A DNA stretch of 64,000 bases. Origin: Pteria penguin (lineage: Eukaryota; Mollusca; Bivalvia; Pterioida; Pteriidae). The position numbers and the translations under genes were made by a program. Positions 34,582 to 46,500 of this stretch are shown here, in pieces; positions within the stretch are counted from its first letter, which is position 1; every line of letters starts with the position of its first letter. The notes below the pieces were generated by a model. The model was not told where the DNA came from, made no database searches, and saw nothing but the letters and a program-made list of their open reading frames with translations. The DNA lies in contig CM068588.1 in the NCBI GenBank assembly GCA_035048485.1, forward strand, positions 1,054,001 through 1,118,000. The letters are read 5' to 3'.

Positions 34582-37500
34582 GTAAGTCGATGCTCTTCTA
34601 CGGAAGCTAAGTTTGTCAGTGGTCACGAGCTGCAGTAGAGATGTAAGTCGATGCTTTTCTATTGAAGCTAAGTTTGTCAGTGGTCACGAGCTGCAGTAGA
34701 GATGTAAGTCGATGCTTTTCTATGGAAGCTAAGTTTGTCAGTGGTCACGAGCTGCAGTAGAGATGTAAGTCGATGCTTTTCTGTGGAAGCTAAGTTTGTC
34801 AGTGGTCACGAGCTGCAGTAGAGATGTAAGTCGATGCTCTTCTACGGAAGCTAAGTTTGTCAGTGGTCACGAGCTGCAGTAGAGATGTAAGTCAATGCTT
34901 TTCTATGGAAGCTAAGTTTGTCAGTGGCCACGAGCTGCAGTAGAGATATAAGTCAATGCTTTTCTATTGAAGCTAAGTTTGTCAGTGGTCACGAGCTGCA
35001 GTAGAGATGTAAGTCGATGCTTTTCTGTGGAAGCTAAGTTTGTCAGTGGTCACGAGCTGCGGTAGAGATGTAAGTCAATACTTTTCTGTGGAAGCTAAGT
35101 TTGTCAGTGGTCACGAGCTGCAGTAGAGATGTAAGTCGATGCTTTTCTATGGAAGCTACCGGTAAGTTTGTCAGTGGTCACGAGCTGCAATAGAGATGTA
35201 AGTCGATGCTTTTCTACGGAAGCTTAGTTTGTCAGTTGTCACGAGCAGCAGTAGAGATGTAAGTCGATGCTCTTCTACGGAAGCTAAGTTTGTCAGTGGT
35301 GACACTGGTGTTGATTCTTTATCCGTATAGGCAAGTCCAGCATTCGTGCAGAAGTCTCTGTAGAATTCATGCACGGATCCAGAGGAGTGAACCGGCGTCT
35401 GGGCCCACCTAGAGATTAAGCGACAATTAGTTGTTAGTTTTCGGGGGAGGGGGACACAATTTCTAGACCTGTGCCTGGAATACACGACTAGCTATATTTT
35501 CTTACTTTTATCAAAATTATTCATGAATTAACTCATATTGAGACATTTACTATTTGTTCTACTTGAGACAGATTTGTGGACAAAATTAATAGTCTATGAT
35601 TTATACAGCACCCCGTGAGGGAGGGATAGTGCAATCTCACCCCGATTGCAAACAGTTTGATCAAATCATGACGAGGCTTGCCTGCAGAGCAAAATGGCAT
35701 ATAGGAATAAATTTGTCCGTCTCTCTTTCTGGTAGAAGTGACATTTTAAAATAAAATTTTCCGTCTGTCTGTCCAGTAGTAGTGAAATATAGGAATGAAT
35801 TTAACCATCTGTCTGTCTGTCTAGCATTAGTGACATATCAGAATGAATTTGTCCATCTGTGTGGTAGTTGTGACTTATTGGAATGAATTTGTCTGTCTGG
35901 AATTACTGTTAGTCATTCAATCTTTTGAAAATTGGAAATATGCCGGCGTAGGTCAGTCGTAAGGGTGCTGGGCTTGTTGGCGTAGCTAATTTGGTAGAGT
36001 ACTTGGTTTGTCAGCATAGGTCAGTCGTAAGGGTGCTTGGCTTGTCGGCGTAGCTTCTTTTTTAGGGTTCTTTGCTTGTTGGCGTAGGTCAGTCCGTAGG
36101 GTGCTTGGCTTGTCGGCGTAACTCAGTCGGTAGGGTGTTTGCCCTGTCGGCGTAGCTCAGTCGTTGTGGTGCTTGGCTTGTCAGCGTAGTTCAGTCGGTA
36201 TGGTGCTTGGCTTGTCGGCGTAACTCAGTCGGTATGGTGCTTGGCTTGTCGGCGTAAATCAGTCGGTGTGGTGCTTGATTTTTCGGCGTAACTCAGTCGG
36301 TAAGGTGCATGGCTTTTCGGCGTAGGTCTGTCGGTGTGGTGCTTGCCCTGTCGGCGTAGTTCAGTCGGTAGGGTGCTTGGCTTGTCGGCGTAACTCAGTC
36401 GGTAGGGTGTAAGGCTTGTCGGCGTAACTCAGTCGGTAGGGTGCTTGGCTTGTCGGCGTAACTCCGTCGGTATGGTGCTGGGCTGGTTGGTGTAGCTCAG
36501 TCGGCATGGTGCTCGGCTGGTTGGTGTAGGTCAGTCGGTAAGATGTTTAGCTTGTCGGTGTGGCTCAGTCTGTAGGGTGATTAGCGTGTTGGTGTAGATC
36601 TGTTGGTAAGGTGATTGGCTGGTTTGCGTAGCTCAGTTGATAGTTTGCTTGACTTGTCGGCATAGTTTGGTCGGTAGGGTGGTTGGCGTAGCTCAGTCTT
36701 TAGGGTGCTTGGCTTGTCGGCGTAACTCGATATGATGGTTGGTGTAGATCAGTAGGTAGGGTGCTTGGCTTGTCGGCGTAGGTCAGTCATTGGGGTGCTT
36801 GGTTTTTGACGTAGGTCAGTTAGTAGGGTGCTCGACATTGCACATTTAAGAGGGTGGTTGGAGTGTCGGCGTAGCTAGTTGTGGAGGGTGGTTGAATGTC
36901 GGCGTTGTTTGGTCGGTAGAGTGCTTGGCTTGTCGGCACTGCTCAGTCTGTAGGATGTCTGTTGTCGGCGTTGCTTGTTCGGTAAGATGCTTGGCTTGTC
37001 GGTGTTGTTCCGTCTGTATGTTGTCGGCATTGCTTAGTCTGTAGGTCGCGTGTCTTGTCGGCGTTGTTTGGACGGTAGGATACTTGGTTTGTCGGCGTTG
37101 TTTGGTCAGTAGGTTGTTTGGATTGTCGGCGTTGCTTGGTCGGTAGAGTACTTGGCTTGTAGGCGTTGCTTGGTCGGTAGGGTACGTGGCTTGCCAGTGT
37201 TGTTTGGACGGTAGGATGCTTGGCTTGTCGGCGTTGTTTTTTCGGCAGGGTACTTGGCTTGTAGGCGTTGTTTGGTCGATAGGGTGTTTGACTTATCGGC
37301 ATTTCTCAGTCTATAGGGTGCTAATGCCTCATGACTGAGAGTTCCTGGACCACAGACGTACCGGTGGCTCACCGTTGTCCAATCTTTCGCTGGGAATTTA
37401 AGAGAAAGTAAAACCCATACCAGGGTAGACATGGCATGTGACAGATCTTTCACTGATTCGGGAGGGTCTGTTGCACAGGTCTAAATGCATGTGCAAGCGC

Positions 37501-40500
37501 ATCTGGCAGATCCCTTTCTACTGGAGTGTTTAAGTGGAATAATCATAGCGTCTCTTAACACAATTTAGAATCCAACAAAACATAATATATATTCAAAGGT
37601 AGATTTATGTAATATATATATATATATCATGTTTTTAATCAGCTATTGATGCAGGTATTAAATTGATATTTTTTGGATAGGATTCTTACCAGGGCACTAC
37701 CTTTTGTGGACTTGGTAGTAACATAGGTATACAGGATCTAGTGACGTCTAACAAGCATTTGTACTCTCTAAATGCTTTGTACAGTGTCAAGGACACCCTG
37801 CTCACCACGGTCAAGGCCGTTCATCACAGAAGTACCCATGTGGCAATTCTTGGAACTCAGCAAGGCAAAATGCTCAAGGTATCATTATTTGGCATAATTC
37901 TTTTTATATGAAGGCTGCATCACTGTGTGGCAGATTGACTAGACTACAAGTAGTAAATAGGATGTTGTGTCCAATTCTTTCATTCAAAATTAAAACTCAT
38001 CTGACTATAGATATCAGTGAATGAATTTTTCAAAAGAAGTTTATCTTTATATATATATGTATTTATAGTAATGATATTTTTACTTGTTATAGTAAATGTA
38101 TATCAGTTAATTGATGTGATTTTAATAATTTACACATTGACTTTACAAATTTGATTTGGTTTAAGTCATGTTTATTTTACTATATATGGTTTCCATAAAA
38201 CTGGCTTACTTCACAACTAGTGATTTTACTACAGTATGGTTTCATAAAACTGGTTTACCTCAACAGTTGTTGCACTGTGGTTTCCATAAAACTGGCTTAA
38301 TTACTTCACAACTAGTGATTTTACTATGGTTTCCATAAAACTGGCTTACCTCACAACTAGTGATTTTACTATGGTTTCCATAAAACTGGCTTACCTCACA
38401 ACTAGTGATTTTACTATGGTTTCCATAAAATTGGCTTATCTCACAACTAGTGGTTTTACTATGGTTTCCATAAAACTGACTTATCTCACAGCTAGTGATT
38501 TTACTATGGTTTCCATAAAACTGACTTATCTCACAACTAGTGATTTTACTATGGTTTCCATAAAACTGACTTATCTCACAGCTAGTGATTTTACTATGGT
38601 TTCCATAAAATTGGCTTATCTCACAACTAGTGGTTTTACTATGGTTTCCATAAAACTGACTTATCTCACAGCTAGTGATTTTACTATGGTTTCCATAAAA
38701 CTGACTTATCTCACAACTAGTGATTTTACTATGGTTTCCATAAAACTGACTTATCTCACAACTAGTGATTTTACTATGGTTTCCATAAAACTGGCTTATC
38801 TCACAACTAGTGATTTTACTATGGTTTCCATAAAACTGACTTATCTCACAACTAGTGATTTTACTATGGTTTCCATAAAACTGACTTACCTCACAACTAG
38901 TGATTTTACTATGGTTTCCATTAAACTGACTTACCTCACAACTAGTGATTTTACTATGGTTTCCATAAAACTGGCTTACCTCACAACTAGTGATTTTACT
39001 ATGGTTTCCATAAAACTGACTTATCTCACAACTAGTGATTTTACTATGGTTTCCATAAAACTGACTTATCTCACAGCTAGTGATTTTACTATGGTTTCCA
39101 TAAAACTGACTTATCTCACAGCTAGTGATTTTACTATGGTTTCCATAAAACTGACTTATCTCACAGCTAGTGATTTTACTATGGTTTCCATAAAACTGAC
39201 TTATCTCACAGCTAGTGATTTTACTATGGTTTCCATACGGCTGATTTAAGTCACAGTTTATATCACAGTTATGTTACCTACCAAATGGTAGATAACTCCA
39301 CTATGAAAATACCCAATTGGGAATGACACTGAGTTACAATGAAAGCATTTTGTCCTGATGCTTTTCTGTCATAGCCAAAAATAATTCTGGTTTTGTTTCT
39401 ATTTAAGGTGTTTGCAGACCGACATACTAAATTCCCGATTCTAACTTATGACGTTACGAAAGATTCTTCCATTCCCATCATGTCTGACTCTCAACTCGAT
39501 GTGGAAAAAGAGAATATATATTTACTATCAGCAGACAAGGTATATTATCATGCTATAGATATAGTCGGCCAACAATGTACTATTTATATCAACCATCTGC
39601 TGTTTATTCGCAAAGTATTTTATGACATCAGTGGTCAACTGACAAGATATATTTTCCGAATTTAAGTATATGTTATACATATGTGGTTATCAAACATTTT
39701 TAAAGTATTATGAATATTTATTTCTACCATTAACTGACAACGGACAAGTTATTTAGATGATATATAGTCAACACACAAGCATAATTTTATATATCATCAA
39801 CAATTATGTATATCAACTGTCAAGTATCTACTGACAATTTAAGATATTTGATAATAGGTCCTGCTGACAGTATATTCATAAATGCTGTTAGCTGACAAGG
39901 TAACATAAATGATGTAGATATTTAACTACATGTAAAAAGGTATATATATCTACTGTCAGCTGACAGTGTATTTTATGATGTATATATAGTCAAAAATGTA
40001 TATATATCTACTGTCAACTGACAGTGTATTTTATGATGTATATATAGTCAAAAAGGTATATATATCTACTGTCAACTGACAGTGTATTTTATGATGTATA
40101 TATAGTCAAAAAAGTATATATATCTACTGTCAACTGACAGTGTATTTTATGATGTATATATAGTCAAAAAGGTATATATATCTACTGTCAACTTACAGTG
40201 TATTTTATGATGTATATATAGTCAAAAAGTATATATATCTACTGTCAACTGACAGTGTATTTTATGATGTATATATAGTCAAAAAGGTATATATATTTAC
40301 TGTCAACTGACAGTGTATTTTATGATGTATATATAGTCAAAAAAGTATATATATCTACTGTCAACTGACAGTGTATTTTATGATGTATATATAGTCAAAA
40401 AGGTATATATATCTACTGTCAACTGACAGTGTATTTTATGATGATAGTCAAATTTCAAGATATTATATGTCTCACTTTATGTGCTGTCAGCTGACAAGGT

Positions 40501-43500
40501 ATTATGTATCTACTGTCAGCAGGCAAGACTTTATTTGAAATATGTAATCAGATGTTATGATATGATATGACATTCAGGTGCAGTAAGCTACTCTCTGGGC
40601 CACCACAGTTGGTGCTTTATTTCCCAGGTCATTGCTTTAAACGTCAGACCTCCTAAGATATTCTATATCAAGGTTAACATGTCAGACCTCCTGACTGCTG
40701 AGGTACTCTATTTCAAGGTTAACATGTCAGACCTCCTGACTGCTGAGGTACTCTATGTCAAGGTTAACATGTCAGACCTCCTGACTGCTGAGGTACTCTA
40801 TTTTAAGGTTAACATGTCAGACCTCCTGACTGCTGAGGTACTCTATTTTAAGGTTAACATGTCAGACCTCCTGACTGCTGAGGTACTCTATGTCAAGGTT
40901 AATATGTCAGACCTCCTGACTGCTGAGGTACTCTATTTCAAGGTAAACATGTCAGACCTCCTGACTGCTGAGGTACTCTATTTCAAGGTTAATATGTCAG
41001 ACCTCCTGACTGCTGAGGTACTCTATTTCAAGGTTAACATGTCAGACCTCCTGACTGCTGATGTACTTTATGTCAACTTTAACATGACACTTTAAAGATC
41101 CCTCACTGCTTTGTGTGGGAGAAGTTGCATAGGACTCAATTTCCATGTATTAGGCAGATGATGACACCATTCAAGTGAAAACTGTTGTTGGTGTCATGTA
41201 AAACAAAAAATTGTATATTGTTACTGTGGTGATTATTGTTACCTTGGTGATTATTGTTACTTTGGTGATTATTGTTACCTTGGTAATTATTGTTACATTG
41301 GAAGCTATTGTTACCTTGATAAGTATTGTTAGCCTAGTTTTTTTTTGTAACCATGGTTCATTTTTCATTTTAGGTTCATAAGGTTCCTCTGAAGACATGT
41401 GCCATGCATAGGACGTGTGAAGTTTGTGTGTCAGGGGGGGATCCACTACAGTGTGGATGGTGTCTTGATAGATGTACATTTCAGAGCGAGTGTGTCAAAC
41501 CTACTGCAGAAGGTGGTGTACTGGCTGTGTGGTCCAACGATACCTGTCCACCTGTAATTAACCAGGTATATTACGTTTTACACTTGTTATTAACCAGATA
41601 TCTAACAACAGTTATTGTCTCTATCAGATATATGTAATGTAATTCCTGTAAATCTACCAGGTGTGTTACAAACAACACATGGCATCTACTATGTATGTAA
41701 TAACTCTTGTAATACACCACATGTGTAGCATCACTTGTAATCTGCCAGGTATATGTAACAACACCTTTAAATTACTTAGTATGTAACAAAACCTGTAATC
41801 TACCAGGTGTATAATAACACCTGTAATCTACCAAGTATGTAATAACACCTGTAATCTACCAGCTGTATAACAACACCTGTAATCCACCAGGTGTATAATA
41901 ACACCTGTAATCCACCAGGTTTTCTTTACAATGCCTTTATCTACTGGTGTGTAACAACACCTGTAATCTACCAGGTGTGTAATAACACCTGTAATCTACC
42001 AGGTGTGTAATAACACCTGTAATCTACCAGGGTGTGTAATAACACCTGTAATCTACCAGGTGTGTAATAACACCTGTAATCTACCAGGTGTGTAATAACA
42101 CCTGTAATCTACCAGGGTGTGTAATAACACCTGTAATCTACCAGGTGTGTAATAACACCTGTAATCTACCAGGTGTGTAATAACACCTGTAATCTACCAG
42201 GCTTTTACTATGTCTTTATCTACTGGTGTGTAACAACACCTGTAATCTACCAGGTGTGTAATAACACCTGTAATCTACCAGGTGTGTAATAACACCTGTA
42301 ATCTACCAGGTAATTACTATGCCTTTATCTACTGGTGTGTAACAACACCTGTAATCTAATAATTATGTAGCAGCACCTAGCTGTAATCAACAAGGTATCT
42401 AACAACACCTGCAGTCTGCCAGGTATGTAAACGAAACATTCAATATTGGTAATCTACCTTGATTTAAGGGTCCTGTATATTTGTAGGTGCGGCCTCAAGC
42501 AGGTCCTCTAACAGGTGGAACAGAGCTGGTGGTAGAGGGCCGTAACTTTGGATCTTCTTCAATTAGCAGAGTCACAATAAAGATAGGGGCCAAACTTTGT
42601 AGTATAGTGAAACAGGTCCCAAATAAGTAAGCCACATTTCATGTTAACATAGGGCTATATTTATTTTTAGCTCACTGGGATGAATATCCACAGAGCTATT
42701 GTCATACTCCTGATGTCGTTTTAGTCATCCATAGACAAAAACTTTAAATTGGATCATAACCATTAGAGACAGGTCATTAATATTTCACATGATTGGTTCA
42801 AACATTATTTATTAATTTCATGTACATAAATCAATCAACAATTAAAAACTATCAGGATTTGGCAACAAGATAATGATCTTATAAGCCATCTCCTGGAAAA
42901 CATACATGACTTTTAGGAACAAAAACAAGAAAGCAGACAGTATACATTTAACTGTGATATGTTTAAATCATTTAAGAGTGTACTAGAGAAAGGGTAATGA
43001 AGGGTAGTGAGAAAATTGAATGGGTAAAAATTATACATACATATTTGTATACATAATGATTGGTTGTGTATTCGTTGTGTCAAGATTTTTCATTGGGTAC
43101 CAGATGTTTAACCTTTAGCTTTGGTCATAATTCATGAACAGTAAAAGGTAGAGCGTAAACATTTCATGTGTGTATTCCTGGTGACAAGACCTTTCATCAA
43201 TCATGTATCAAAATCTTTAAGATTGACCTACTTAGACAAAATCTTAAACTCTTCAGAACCATTAGAGACAGGGCTTTAATATTTCACATGTTTATTCACT
43301 GTGCCAAGATGTTTCACGAATTTTCAGCCTCAGTTGATCAGTTGATCAAAAAGATATAAACAGAGAGCATTGTAAAATTCCTTCACTTTACAATGTATGT
43401 CTTGGCATAAAACATTTTACTCTCATTATTTATATTTCATATCTATTTATAAAGCTAGGTTGTGTCTTAACTGGTCTTAAGTACTTGTATCTTATAGGAG

Positions 43501-46500
43501 ATAAATTTAGGGATGCTGAAAGTGCTCCATAATTCTCGAATGATGTATATTTTTTTCATAGTTTGACGTGCACAACACCCATCTCGGATGTTGCCAAGTC
43601 GGAACAAATTTCTGTTCAAGTTTATGATGATTCCAAGTCGTCTGCTGGTTACAAAATCAACGGTGTGGCCACAGGGCTTAACTTCAGCTATAAGGTTTGT
43701 ATAATTCATGATATCCACATCTCTTTATATCTGAATATCATTGAAAGTTTTCGGAAAGCCTTGGAATGTCTGTAAGTTTAGTTTTGATTAATACTATTGT
43801 TTTTATTCCCCCAGCATTAAGAGCTGGGTTATACCTCAGTGAGTGAAGCGTTTATCAGAAATGCACTGTATGAACCATGGTATATTAGCCGATTTTATTC
43901 CCAACATTGTCATATTTCTCAAGCTAGCGTGTATTTATTTCAGGTTCCATTCCTCTCTGACTTCACTCCAAAATTAGGTCCCTTGTCTGGTGGTACATTA
44001 CTGACTCTTCAAGGAGAAAATCTAGACATAGGCTCACGTCACAGCGTCACTGTGGCAGGTGTCGCCTGTGATATCATCCAGTAAGTGGAGATAACTCTGT
44101 ATCTAATAGTATTAAAAAATCAAATAAGGTGTATTATGTAACATATTCCCGTAATTATTTATATGTAGGATAATATTGATTTTTAATCATAAAGGTTATA
44201 ATAATAATTAATTACCATTATAAAACTACAGCCCCCTCCAATCCACATTGATCAAATGTAAAACACAGAGAGGACCATCCGCACAGCGTCGTAGAAGGGC
44301 AGTAGAGAGTGATGTAGTTAGCTCAGGAAATGTAACCCTGATGATTGATGGCCAAAGCTACAGTAGCCAGAAGCAATATGAATACCACAAGGATTCTACC
44401 ATCATTAACATTAGCCCTCGAAAATCTATCCAGAGGTATGTATTCCTAAATCTATCCAGAGTTCTGTACTCCTTAAAAATCCATATAGAGATTATAATGC
44501 ATTGCTCAATTAATTAAACATTCTGTACTTATAAATCCATCCACATGATTGTATTTTTCATAAATCCATCCAGAGGTTTGTAACCCTTTTAAATTCATCC
44601 AGAGATCTGTACTCCTTGTATATCCATTTATAAATCTGTATTCCTAAAAAATCCATCCAGAGATTTGTACTCTTCATAAATTCATTCAGAGATTTGTTAC
44701 TCCTTGTGAATTCATCGGCAGATTACTGCACACTCCTTATAAATCCATCCAGAGGTCTGTATTCCTTATGAATCCATCCAGAGGTCTGTATTCCTTATAA
44801 ATCCATCCAGAGGTCTGTATACTCCTTATAAATCCATTCAGAGGTCTGTATTCCTTATGAATCCATCCAGAGGTCTGTATTCCTTATAATCCATCCAGAG
44901 GTCTGTATTCCTTATAACTCCATCCAGAGGTAGTGTGCTCTTTATAAATCCATTCAGAGATCTGTATTCCTTATTAATACATCCAGAGATGATAGTATTC
45001 CTTATTATCCTGATTACAGAGATTTGTTACTCCTTATGAATTCTTCCAGATATCTGTACTCTTTAATTATATCATAAAGTGTTGAAGTTGTGTATTTCTT
45101 TTATATACTAAATATCTTATGTTCTGCTGTCAGACATTCTTGATTTGAGATTTGATTCTAGAGAGCACCTGATTGGATCCCATTAGTACATGTAGTCTCT
45201 GGTTGGATCCCATTAGTCTCTGGTTGGATCCCATTAGTACATGTAGTGTCTGATTGGATCCCATTAGTACATGTAGTCTCTGATTGGATCCCATTAGTAC
45301 ATGTAGTCTCAGGTTGGATCCCATTAGTACATGTAGTCTCTGATTGGATCCCATTAGTACATGTAGTCTCTGATTGGATCCCATTAGTACATGTAGTCTC
45401 TGATTGGATCCCATTAGTACATGTAGTGTCTGATTGGATCCCATTAGTACATGTAGTCTCTGATTAGATCCCATTAGTACATGTAGTCTCTGATTGGATC
45501 CCATTAGTACATATAGTCTCTGGTTGGATCCCATTAGTACATGTAGTCTCTGATTGGATTAGTACATGTAGTCTCTGATTGGATCCCATTAGTACATGTA
45601 GTCTTTGATTGGATCCCATTAGTACATGTAGTCTCTGGTTGGATCCCATTAGTACATGTAGTCTCTGATTGGATTAGTGCATGTAGTCTCTGGTTGGATT
45701 AGTACATGTAGTCTTTGATTGGATCCCATTAGTACATGTAGTCTCTGGTTGGATCCCATTAGTACATGTAGTCTCTGGTTGTATCCCATTAGTACATGTA
45801 GTCTCTGATTGGATTAGTGCATGTAGTCTCTGATTGGATTAGTACATGTAGTCTTTGATTGGATCCCATTAGTACATGTAGTCTCTGGTTGGATCCCATT
45901 AGTACATGTAATCTCTGATTGGATCCCATTAGTACATGTAATCTCTGATTGGATCCCATTAGTCTCTGATTGGATCCCATTAGTACATGTAGTCTCTGAT
46001 TGGATTAGTACATGTAGTCTCTGATTGGATCCCATCAGTACATGTAGTCTTTGATTGGATCCCATTAGTACATGTAGTCTCTGGTTGGATCCCATTAGTC
46101 TCTGATTGGATCCCATTAGTACATGTAGTCTCTGATTGGATCCCATTAGTACATGTAGTCTCTGATTGGATCCCATTAGTACATGTAGTCTCTGATTGGA
46201 TTAGTACATGTAGTCTCTGATTGGATCCCATTAGTACATGTAGTCTCTGATTGGATCCCATTAGTACATGTAGTCTCTGATTGGATCCCATTAGTACATG
46301 TAATCTCTGATTGGATCCCATTAGTACATGTAGTCTCTGATTGGATTAGTGCATGTAGTCTCTGGTTGGATTAGTACATGTAGTCTTTGATTGGATCCCA
46401 TTAGTACATGTAGTCTCTGATTGGATCCCATTAGTACATGTAATCTCTGATTGGATCCCATTAGTACATGTAGTCTCTGATTGGATTAGTACAAGTAGTC

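Noticed and set aside
38326..39249. 307-codon ORF
   Set aside because: A 45-bp repeat read in its stop-free frame, lying inside intron 2 of the receptor gene.
40679..41095. 138-codon ORF starting [11 protein letters not shown]
   Set aside because: Another 45-bp intronic repeat, between two good receptor exons.
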